From an uncultured Campylobacter sp. (GTDB lineage: Bacteria; Campylobacterota; Campylobacteria; Campylobacterales; Campylobacteraceae), in assembly GCF_938031315.1 (NCBI RefSeq), contig NZ_CALHHT010000496.1, positions 1-6,918 on the forward strand: a stretch of DNA of 6,918 bases. Reading direction: 5' to 3'. This document shows positions 1-4,626 of this stretch, piece after piece. The position numbers and the translations under genes are program-made. Numbering within the stretch: position 1 is the first letter of the stretch; every line of letters starts with the position of its first letter. The notes below the pieces were generated by a model. It saw only the letters and a list, made by a program, of their open reading frames with translations, was not told the DNA's origin and did not search any database.

Positions 1-1
1 G

Positions 2-148
2 CTCACAAAAGCGAAATTAGGATTGAATGAGGGGCGTGTTTATCAGAAGGGGCTAGAAGGATTTATGAGGCTGAATGCCGCTTGTCCAAGAGCAGTTTTG
101 GAAAAGGCTGTTAATCAGTTAAAAGAGGCTATTTCAAAGGAAAAGTAA
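2..148 (+). CDS. PatB/MalY-family PLP-dependent C-S lyase (aminotransferase class I/II), C-terminal fragment
   Basis: This is the last 48 codons of a gene that begins before the window; the stop is TAA at 146-148. The readable tail contains GFMRLNAACPR followed by AVLEKAVNQLKEAI. It matches the C-terminal signature of PatB/MalY cystathionine beta-lyase-like enzymes, in which GF(M/L)R(L/I)N.ACPR carries the arginine that binds the substrate carboxylate, followed by a final amphipathic helix. Family members are cytosolic PLP enzymes that cleave cystathionine or cysteine to give pyruvate, ammonia and a thiol or sulfide. The catalytic lysine region lies outside the window, so activity cannot be judged. 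It shares strand and AT-rich composition with msrA, 192 bases downstream, and both concern sulfur amino acids. I see no convincing terminator between them, but msrA seems to have its own promoter. The family call is fairly secure; the exact substrate is unknown. Confidence 0.8.
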   Translation, partial: LTKAKLGLNEGRVYQKGLEGFMRLNAACPRAVLEKAVNQLKEAISKEK

Positions 149-240
149 AAAAATTACATTTCAATGTTGCTTATACAAAAACCAACAAAAAAATAATATA
201 ATTAAAAGATATTGTTAAATAATTTCTATTTATCAACTTG

Positions 241-246
241 TATAAT
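241..246 (+). promoter_or_regulatory. Candidate -10 box of msrA promoter
   Basis: A perfect TATAAT lies 94 bases before the msrA start codon in AT-rich DNA. No TTGACA-like -35 box stands at 16 to 18 bases upstream; the nearest, TTGTTA at 212-217, is 23 bases away. In such AT-rich DNA a chance match is possible. If it is real, the msrA leader is about 90 bases long and includes the inverted repeat at 273-313. Confidence 0.4.
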
Positions 247-272
247 GACATAATAAATTATATGGTAACTTT

Positions 273-313
273 TTAAATTGAACTAAATAATTAACTTTAC
301 TAATTCAATTTAA
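273..313 (+). repeat. 10-bp perfect inverted repeat in msrA leader
   Basis: TTAAATTGAA at 273-282 is the exact reverse complement of TTCAATTTAA at 304-313, with a 21-base loop. It lies between the candidate -10 box and the ribosome-binding site. In RNA it would form an AU-rich stem ending 11 bases before the Shine-Dalgarno sequence. No U-run follows, so it is not a terminator. It could instead be a DNA operator for a dimeric regulator. Confidence 0.45.
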
Positions 314-324
314 GAGCGAAAATA

Positions 325-334
325 AAAGGAGGTG
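325..334 (+). promoter_or_regulatory. Strong Shine-Dalgarno sequence of msrA
   Basis: AAAGGAGGTG ends 6 bases before the ATG at 341. It is an almost full match to the 3' end of 16S rRNA and fixes the msrA start. The - strand genes on the right half have much shorter sites (AAAGG or none visible). This strength is typical of Firmicutes-like genes. Confidence 0.85.
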
Positions 335-340
335 TAATTT

Positions 341-844
341 ATGGGAAATTTTAAAGAAATTTATTTGGCAGGAGGCTGTTTCTGGGGAGTTGAAAAGTTT
401 TTTAAAATGGCTCCAGGCGTTATAGAAACATCAGTTGGTTACGCAAATGGACAAACTCTTGACACTAATTATGATATTTTAAAAATGACTGATCATGTTG
501 AAGTAGTGTATATAAAATATGATGAAGATATAATTTCTTTAAATCAACTTCTTGATTATTATTTTTCGATAATTGATCCAACAAGTATCAATAGACAGGG
601 ACTTGATGAGGGGCGACAATATCGAACTGGAATTTATTATGTGGATAAAGAAGAATTAAATACAATAAGAATGAGGGTAGAAGATGAGCAAAATAGATAT
701 TCAAGAGAAATTCAAGTAGAAGTTAGACCATTAAAACATTATATTCTAGCTGAGGAATATCATCAAAATTATTTAGATAAAAATCCTAATGGATATTGTC
801 ATTTAGATCTTGAAAACGCAGTAAAAATCTTTTCAAAGAAATAA
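341..844 (+). CDS. msrA: Peptide methionine sulfoxide reductase MsrA
   Basis: It reduces methionine-S-sulfoxide in proteins and free methionine back to methionine, using thioredoxin-type reductants; cytosolic, as there is no signal peptide. The 167-residue length is normal for a stand-alone MsrA domain. The nucleophile Cys13 sits in GGCFWG (11-16). Glu54 (in DHVEVV), Asp89 and Tyr94 (in LDEGRQYRTGIYY) align with the E. coli catalytic Glu94, Asp129 and Tyr134. DPTSINRQG (79-87) and AEEYHQNYL with NPNGYCH (137-154) are further family blocks. Cys153 is the only other cysteine and is a candidate resolving residue. The usual TGHAE loop reads TDHVE and is two residues shorter than in E. coli; I recall this form from Firmicutes MsrA and MsrAB proteins. 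The start is set by the strong ribosome-binding site. The gene ends in an intrinsic terminator at 868-898. Codon use (AGA, AAT, AAA rich) differs from the right half, suggesting transfer. Confidence 0.96.
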   Translation: MGNFKEIYLAGGCFWGVEKFFKMAPGVIETSVGYANGQTLDTNYDILKMTDHVEVVYIKYDEDIISLNQLLDYYFSIIDPTSINRQGLDEGRQYRTGIYYVDKEELNTIRMRVEDEQNRYSREIQVEVRPLKHYILAEEYHQNYLDKNPNGYCHLDLENAVKIFSKK

Positions 845-1300
845 AATAAGTAGGAATATAAAATAACAAGTCGGGAAATCCCGACTTTTGCTTTTTTTGA
901 TTTTATCTATTTTCTCATTAAGCTGCTGCATCCTTAAGGCTTCTTCTTGTCGTTTTAAATTTTCCATCTCTGCTTTCTTTTCTTCCTCCTCTCTTTTTCT
1001 AATTTCAGATCTTATCTTCGCCTTTTCCATGTAATCTTGCGTCCAACTATCTATAGCTTCTGCGATTACCTTAAGTATTAAACAAATTATTGCACCGCCA
1101 ATAACATATTGGCCAATAACATCATTAGTAAAGCCTACAACTATAATTATAAATATAATTACGAAGCTAATTAATACTTTTCCCAAACCATATCGAGCAA
1201 CTTGTTCTTTTATATAGCTATAAACCTTGATCACAAAAATAACTATAGCTACAAGCAACAATATAATCAAAAAATAAAGTTGAATTTTTTCATCTGTCAT
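833..1300 (-). CDS. Unrecognised membrane protein with three TM segments and a charged helical tail
   Basis: A 155-codon frame of unknown function. Hydrophobic stretches at about residues 8-27, 41-58 and 61-80 look like three membrane spans. Residues 91-137 are very rich in Glu, Lys, Arg and Gln (for example RKREEEEKKAEMENLKRQ) and probably form a cytoplasmic coiled coil. ATG at 1300 is preceded by AAGG about 9 bases upstream. The gene starts 10 bases after the stop of the 256-residue gene, so the two are very likely cotranscribed and perhaps translationally coupled. Oddly, residues from about 138 onward are encoded by the hairpin at 868-887 and the sequence beyond it, and the stop overlaps the msrA coding end by 12 bases. 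The last 17 residues may therefore be an accidental extension after loss of the original stop. AT-rich, unlike the right half. Real as a gene; the C-terminus is uncertain. Confidence 0.7.
   Translation of the reverse strand: MTDEKIQLYFLIILLLVAIVIFVIKVYSYIKEQVARYGLGKVLISFVIIFIIIVVGFTNDVIGQYVIGGAIICLILKVIAEAIDSWTQDYMEKAKIRSEIRKREEEEKKAEMENLKRQEEALRMQQLNEKIDKIKKSKSRDFPTCYFIFLLILFL
868..898 (+). terminator. Intrinsic terminator of msrA, probably bidirectional
   Basis: AAGTCGGG (868-875) pairs perfectly with CCCGACTT (880-887) around an AAAT loop, then TTGCTTTTTTT follows. It lies 24 bases after the msrA stop. On the - strand the same stem is followed by TTGTTATTTTAT, so it may also stop the convergent transcript. 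However, the - strand reading frame 833-1300 passes straight through it. Confidence 0.88.
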
Positions 1301-1310
1301 TATATTTACC

Positions 1311-2081
1311 TTATTCTAGGATACTAGCAATCCTTGTTTTTAGCTCATAAAACCCATCATTTTTCGTATCAGGTAAAATTTCCATAGCCACATAAACTAT
1401 ATAATAAGGCAATAAATACTGCGGAATCTTATAATTATCCAAGCAAGATAGCTTTAAATAATCAAAATTAGCAACATCGGTATTGATATCTTTATAGGCT
1501 GGCACCTTTTCTAATTCCCTAATGATTTTTATCGTTTCTACGCCTATAGTATGGCATCCCTTTAAGTAAGCAAGAATTTTGATCGATATATTCATACCTT
1601 TATGTTCTTCTACAAATTTATGGGCTTTAGTTTCTATTAAATTATTTTTTGAAGCATATTCTTTTAACGCAGTATTCCATAAGGAATCAATTTCCTTGAT
1701 AACTTCCTGCGAATTATTTAGCAAACTAAATTTTTCAGCTAATTTTAAAATAATAAATACTTTAAAATATAATGCCAAATTACTATATGAACCATCTTTT
1801 GCTTTTAAAAAATAACTTTTTCTTTGCAAGATATCATTGTTATATCCATCAAGCTCAATATAGTCAGGTTTATAAGCAAGATAGCGCTCGAAGCACTCCA
1901 CATCCTCGCTTGATACCCTCCTTTTGATAGCCTTAATGTTATAACTTATGAACTTTTTAGCGCTATCAATATCAACTATATTTGTTATAATTTTATCTTT
2001 TACCTCATCTCTAAAATCATTTAAAATTCTTTCATAATCAATAATTGCCACGAATTTACCTCTATATAGAATTTTATCCAT
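1311..2081 (-). CDS. Unrecognised 256-residue soluble protein
   Basis: I do not recognise a family. The protein is rich in Lys, Ile, Tyr, Asp and Glu. It has no signal peptide and no clear membrane span, and reads as mostly alpha-helical, for example around residues 41-56, 105-141 and 164-191. Three cysteines (63, 176, 213) show no metal-binding spacing, and no nuclease, ATPase or HTH motif is visible. It is the first gene of a tight pair with the membrane protein 833-1300. No Shine-Dalgarno sequence is evident before the ATG at 2081. A TATAAT box on the - strand (2104-2109) lies 22 bases upstream and could drive a short-leader transcript. A broken XRE regulator is divergent from it. A long frame with biased AT-rich codon use and a partner gene in close coupling supports a real gene. 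Function is unknown. Confidence 0.72.
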   Translation of the reverse strand: MDKILYRGKFVAIIDYERILNDFRDEVKDKIITNIVDIDSAKKFISYNIKAIKRRVSSEDVECFERYLAYKPDYIELDGYNNDILQRKSYFLKAKDGSYSNLALYFKVFIILKLAEKFSLLNNSQEVIKEIDSLWNTALKEYASKNNLIETKAHKFVEEHKGMNISIKILAYLKGCHTIGVETIKIIRELEKVPAYKDINTDVANFDYLKLSCLDNYKIPQYLLPYYIVYVAMEILPDTKNDGFYELKTRIASILE

Positions 2082-2113
2082 AACTATAGTTAGTTGATGG
2101 CGGATTATAATCC
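2082..2113. promoter_or_regulatory. Two palindromes between divergent genes; candidate operator/promoter
   Basis: AACTATAGTT (2082-2091) and GGATTATAATCC (2102-2113) are perfect palindromes of 10 and 12 bases. The second contains TATAAT on both strands (+ 2106-2111; - 2104-2109), so it could supply a -10 box for both the 256-residue gene and the XRE regulator frame. No good -35 boxes were found. Palindromes next to a divergent XRE regulator are the usual place for its operator, but binding is inference. Confidence 0.4.
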
Positions 2114-2156
2114 AAATATTCTTACGGTTGGTTTAATAATAAGGATTGCACGATAA
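2097..2156 (+). pseudogene. Possible orphan C-terminal coding remnant
   Basis: A short + strand frame reads ADYNPNILTVGLIIRIAR and stops with TAA at 2154, 11 bases before the XRE start. It is blocked upstream by TAG at 2091. It could be the tail of a gene whose body was replaced by the AT-rich pair on the left. I do not recognise it, and a chance frame of this length is quite possible. Confidence 0.2.
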
Positions 2157-2167
2157 CCGATGAGAAG

Positions 2168-2400
2168 ATGGACGCTATTTACAAGGCTATAGGCGAGAAT
2201 GTCAAGCACATCAGAACGGTAAAAGGCGTTTCGCAGCTTTCGCTCGCTCTTGCCATCGGACACAAAGCCCCGTAGGAACGATCTCAATGATTGAACTTCA
2301 TATCAATAAAAAACATTTCAATATCGAACATTTGATAAAAATAGCAGATGTTTTGGAAGTAGATATTTCGGAATTTTTTGTTTTTGATCCACAACTCTAA
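2168..2400 (+). pseudogene. XRE-family helix-turn-helix regulator, frameshifted
   Basis: The first 35 codons from ATG 2168 encode MDAIYKAIGENVKHIRTVKG, then VSQLSLALAIGHKAP, and stop at TAG 2273-2275. The reading frame resumes from GTA at 2272: VGTISMIELHINKKHFNIEH, then LIKIADVLEVDISEFF, ending TAA 2398. Joined, they give a complete HTH_3/Cro-C1 domain of about 77 residues: helix 1 (IGENVKHIR), the HTH (VSQLSLALAIG to TISMIEL) and the closing LIKIADVLEVDISEFF. These proteins are small DNA-binding regulators that often control a divergent neighbour. The break is in CCCC at 2268-2271. Either one missing base or two extra bases would explain it; removing two gives IGHKAVGTIS, the form I expect in the family. 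By hand count, G+C is 54/105 before the break and 35/126 after it. As written, only a 35-residue peptide is made. It ends 5 bases before the convergent pgeF stop. Confidence 0.82.
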
Positions 2401-2405
2401 ATTGA

Positions 2406-3134
2406 TTAAATTTTATTCATCACAAAGCCGCAGAAGCGTCCCGTGATGCCGTCTCTACGGTATGAAAAATGTCGCTCGCTCTCAAAAGTGCAGCGCGGAT
2501 CAAATTTAACGTTTCGCACCCCCGCAGCTGCGAGCTCGTCGCGCAGCGCGGCGTTCATATCGAAATGTCCCTGCGTTTTGTAGCGCTCAAACTCGCCCAG
2601 ATCAAGCCCGCCAAGTTCATAGTTTCGCGCCTTGATATTCGCGCCCACGAATACCTTCAGCTCCGCAGCGACGCAGCCGAAGCGCTCGCTCATCAAATTT
2701 ATCGCGCTGGTGCAGATCCGCCCTATTACGCCCGCGCGCCCCGCATGCACTGCGGCAACCACGCCGCGCCGCTCATCGGCGATCAGCACAGGCGAGCAGT
2801 CCGCTACCAGCACGCATAGCGCCACGCCGCGCAGATCGGTCACTAGCCCGTCGCAGGGCGGGATTTCATCGCTATCTGCGCGTAAAATTTCAACCTTGTT
2901 TGAGTGGATTTGGCGCATAAATTTTAAATTTTGCGGTCCGATGCCGAGCGCAGCGGCTAAAATTTCGCGGTTTTGCGCGACATTTTGCGGATCGTCACCC
3001 ACGTGATCTCCTAAATTTAGGCTCGCATACGCTCCGCTGCTTACGCCGCCAAGCCGCGTGCCAAAGCCCGCCAGAACGCCCTGCCCGTCCAATACAAACT
3101 CAAGATTTTCTCTGCAAATTTCGGTTTTAGTCAT
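2406..3134 (-). CDS. pgeF: Peptidoglycan editing factor PgeF (YfiH/laccase-domain protein)
   Basis: 242 residues, the usual length of the family. E. coli YfiH/PgeF is described as correcting wrongly built muropeptide precursors. Relatives were once called polyphenol oxidases, and human LACC1 acts on purine nucleosides. Family blocks occur in order: GTRLGGVSSGAYASLNLGDH (25-44), VGDDPQNVAQNR, QIHSNKV (75-81), CDGLVTD (94-100), VLVADCSPVL (108-117), AAVHAGRAGV (127-136), the HFDM block (190-193) and FSYRRDGITGRFCGFV (223-238). The metal-binding triad His77, Cys113 and His130 is intact, so it should be active. No signal peptide, hence cytosolic. ATG at 3134 has no clear Shine-Dalgarno sequence but lies 10 bases after the ribE stop, so translational coupling is likely. 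G+C-rich with AAATTT words, as the native chromosome. It ends 5 bases from the convergent regulator remnant, with no terminator visible between them. Confidence 0.93.
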   Translation of the reverse strand: MTKTEICRENLEFVLDGQGVLAGFGTRLGGVSSGAYASLNLGDHVGDDPQNVAQNREILAAALGIGPQNLKFMRQIHSNKVEILRADSDEIPPCDGLVTDLRGVALCVLVADCSPVLIADERRGVVAAVHAGRAGVIGRICTSAINLMSERFGCVAAELKVFVGANIKARNYELGGLDLGEFERYKTQGHFDMNAALRDELAAAGVRNVKFDPRCTFESERHFSYRRDGITGRFCGFVMNKI

Positions 3135-3144
3135 CGTGCGCCGC

Positions 3145-3963
3145 TTAATACAGGCTTAAAATTTTATCTATCGCATCCCATGAAAGCCCGTCTTGCTCGC
3201 CATCGGCGCTATCATTGCGCGCCGCGACAGTGCCGCGACCGACGAGCTGTCCGCCCGCAAATCCCAGCTGCGCCGCGACGTATCGCGCGAGCAGATCGGT
3301 TTCGATATTTACGCGGCGCCCGATTTTGTAAGTTCCGAAGAGCGTATCTTTGAGCGTGAGCGGGATGATCGTAAGGCGAATGGCGCAGCATTGCGCCTCG
3401 CTCTTTAAATTTGCGCCCAAGGAGTTTGGATCGCGAACGGAATTTGAGCTGCTAGAATTTGCGCCATGCGAGCCTGCGTCGCTAAAATTTGAACCGTGCG
3501 AACCTTTGCGGTCTTTGTGAGTAAAATTTCCGCCCTCAAGCACTTCGTTGATCGTTAGGCTCACGCCGTCGATCGCTACCGAACCTTTCGGCGCTAGCAG
3601 CGGCGCTATATGCAGCGGCGCGCGGATAAAAAAATCGACGCCGCTTGCAAGCTTTGAAATTTTATAAATTTCGCCCACGGCATCGACATGCCCTTGGATC
3701 AAATGCCCGTCTATGCGATCTCCAATCCGCATCGCTGGCTCGATATGCACAGAGCCGCGCAGGTTTTGTGCGACGATGACGCGCGCCGTTTCGCTCGAAA
3801 GCTGCACCGCAAATCCATCCGCAAAAAGCCGCGTCACACTCAGGCACGCGCCGTTTACCGCGACGCTATCGCCGAGCGCGGGGCGGTATCTCGCGCGCAG
3901 TCGCAGCAAATCGCCGCTAAAGCTCGCAACCTGCGCGATCTCTCTGATCAGTCCGTTAAACAT
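3145..3963 (-). CDS. ribE: Riboflavin synthase, alpha subunit, with internal repetitive insert
   Basis: It dismutates two 6,7-dimethyl-8-ribityllumazine molecules into riboflavin and a pyrimidinedione, the last step of riboflavin synthesis; cytosolic homotrimer. Two lumazine-binding repeats are visible. The first has MFNGLI at the N-terminus and VNGACLSV (37-44). The second has GHLIQGHVDAVGEI (86-99), KGSVAIDGVSLTIN (126-139) and NIETDLLARYV (219-229). The protein is 272 residues, against about 200-215 usually. The excess is a Ser/Gly/Asn-rich insert at about 145-193, placed between VSLTINEV and IRLTIIPLTLKDT, plus a loose linker at about 233-258 before a terminal helix (LSWDAIDKILSLY). MFNGLI replaces the more usual MFTGLI. 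ATG 3963 has AAAGG at 3970-3974, a good spacing. Next in the operon is pgeF, 10 bases downstream. The insert is in frame, so the enzyme is probably functional. Confidence 0.93.
   Translation of the reverse strand: MFNGLIREIAQVASFSGDLLRLRARYRPALGDSVAVNGACLSVTRLFADGFAVQLSSETARVIVAQNLRGSVHIEPAMRIGDRIDGHLIQGHVDAVGEIYKISKLASGVDFFIRAPLHIAPLLAPKGSVAIDGVSLTINEVLEGGNFTHKDRKGSHGSNFSDAGSHGANSSSSNSVRDPNSLGANLKSEAQCCAIRLTIIPLTLKDTLFGTYKIGRRVNIETDLLARYVAAQLGFAGGQLVGRGTVAARNDSADGEQDGLSWDAIDKILSLY
3385..3531 (-). repeat. Degenerate 30-bp tandem repeats inside ribE
   Basis: The insert encodes 10-residue units: GSHGSNFSDA (154-163), GSHGANSSSS (164-173) and, after seven unlike residues, SLGANLKSEA (181-190). 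At DNA level the first two units match at 22 of 30 bases by my count. The pattern suggests slippage or duplication growth in a surface loop of the second domain. No frameshift is present. Confidence 0.6.
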
Positions 3964-4029
3964 TATGAGCCTTTGGAATTTTTACGTGATATTAGCGTAG
4001 AATTTTGAAATTTTAAATTAAGCGAAGCT

Positions 4030-4050
4030 CGGCGAGCGTGAAGCCCGCCG
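4030..4050 (-). terminator. Hairpin after the cytochrome gene, possible weak terminator
   Basis: On the - strand CGGCGGGC (4050-4043) pairs with GCTCGCCG (4037-4030), eight pairs with one G-U, around a 5-base loop. It lies 15 bases past the cytochrome stop. What follows (AGCTTCGCTTAATTT) is only moderately T-rich, so termination may be partial and allow read-through to ribE. Confidence 0.5.
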
Positions 4051-4064
4051 AATGAAGTTTGAAA

Positions 4065-4385
4065 TTATTTTTTAGAAACGATGAAATCGGCTAGCGCTTC
4101 GATCGATTCGTCGTTAAGTGAAGCGACTTGACCCTTCATAACGCCCATCATGCCGAATTTTCCCTTGCCGTCGCCCAAGCTGCCGTCTTTGTAGCCCTTT
4201 AGGCTAGCTACGATCTCTTCCTTGCTTAGGGTGTTTAGCGCAGGTACTTTGCCGCCAAGATAAGGCTTCTCGGCGTTGGCTCCGTGACAGGCCACGCATT
4301 TTTTATATAGTGTTGCGCCGTCTGCGGCAAACGCTGCCGAACTAAACGCCGCTAATGCAGCGCATGCGATTAAAACTTTTCTCAT
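4065..4385 (-). CDS. Periplasmic c553-type monoheme cytochrome c
   Basis: 106 residues. Residues 1-20 form a Sec signal peptide (MRK, hydrophobic core, SSAAFA) with likely cleavage before ADGATL, giving a mature protein of about 86 residues. The heme motif CVACH (30-34) binds covalent heme c through Cys30 and Cys33, with His34 as one axial ligand. The other should be a methionine in GMMGVMKGQ (78-86), most likely Met80 or Met83. SLNDESIEALADFIV (89-103) is the closing helix of class I small cytochromes. In Campylobacter, proteins of this type carry electrons from the bc1 complex to the cbb3 oxidase; that role here is by family. ATG 4385 is preceded by AAAGG at 4393-4397. It has its own promoter and a hairpin after it, so it may be a single-gene unit, with ribE 101 bases downstream. 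High native-like G+C. Confidence 0.93.
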   Translation of the reverse strand: MRKVLIACAALAAFSSAAFAADGATLYKKCVACHGANAEKPYLGGKVPALNTLSKEEIVASLKGYKDGSLGDGKGKFGMMGVMKGQVASLNDESIEALADFIVSKK

Positions 4386-4417
4386 TTTTCATCCTTTACG
4401 ATTAAGTTGTGGCGCGC

Positions 4418-4423
4418 ATTATA
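4418..4423 (-). promoter_or_regulatory. -10 box of the cytochrome c promoter
   Basis: On the - strand a perfect TATAAT lies 32 bases upstream of the ATG at 4385. It is preceded by T-rich and A-rich runs (AAATTTAAAAATTTC) with no TTGACA, which is the usual look of Campylobacter sigma-70 promoters, where the -35 box is weak and upstream AT periodicity matters. Confidence 0.65.
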
Positions 4424-4626
4424 GTTGAAATTTTTAAATTTGCGTTTAAAAATTTGGATTAATTTCTCGCGAGCGTGAACGCAAAAAACATTCTCCGCAA
4501 GCCGCGCACGACGGAATTTCAAGGGCATTGATTAAATTTAAAGCAGACTCGGCAAGCGCAGCTCAAAACATGACGCGAGTTGCGAGGCGCTGCGTTTTAG
4601 ACGACAAGATTCGCGGCGGTGGAATT

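Noticed and set aside
1579..1815. 78-codon + strand frame opposite the 256-residue gene
   Set aside because: It has no ribosome-binding site and no partner; the opposite frame is longer and continuous.
2268..2271. Poly-C tract as a phase-variation switch for the XRE regulator
   Set aside because: Four Cs are too few for slipped-strand switching, and the composition break favours recombination.
2105..2287. 60-codon - strand frame across the XRE remnant
   Set aside because: It is antisense to a recognisable HTH domain and shows no family sequence.
2469..3006. Long + strand frames opposite pgeF
   Set aside because: These are antisense shadows of a well-supported conserved gene in high-G+C DNA; the sequences show no family features.
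3193..4008. + and - strand frames overlapping ribE
   Set aside because: They are in other frames of a clear riboflavin synthase gene and are low in hydrophobic and family structure.
4382..4528. 48-codon - strand frame starting at ATG 4528 and overlapping the cytochrome start by ATGA
   Set aside because: It has no ribosome-binding site, contains the cytochrome promoter, and its Arg/Lys/Asn-rich sequence looks non-coding.
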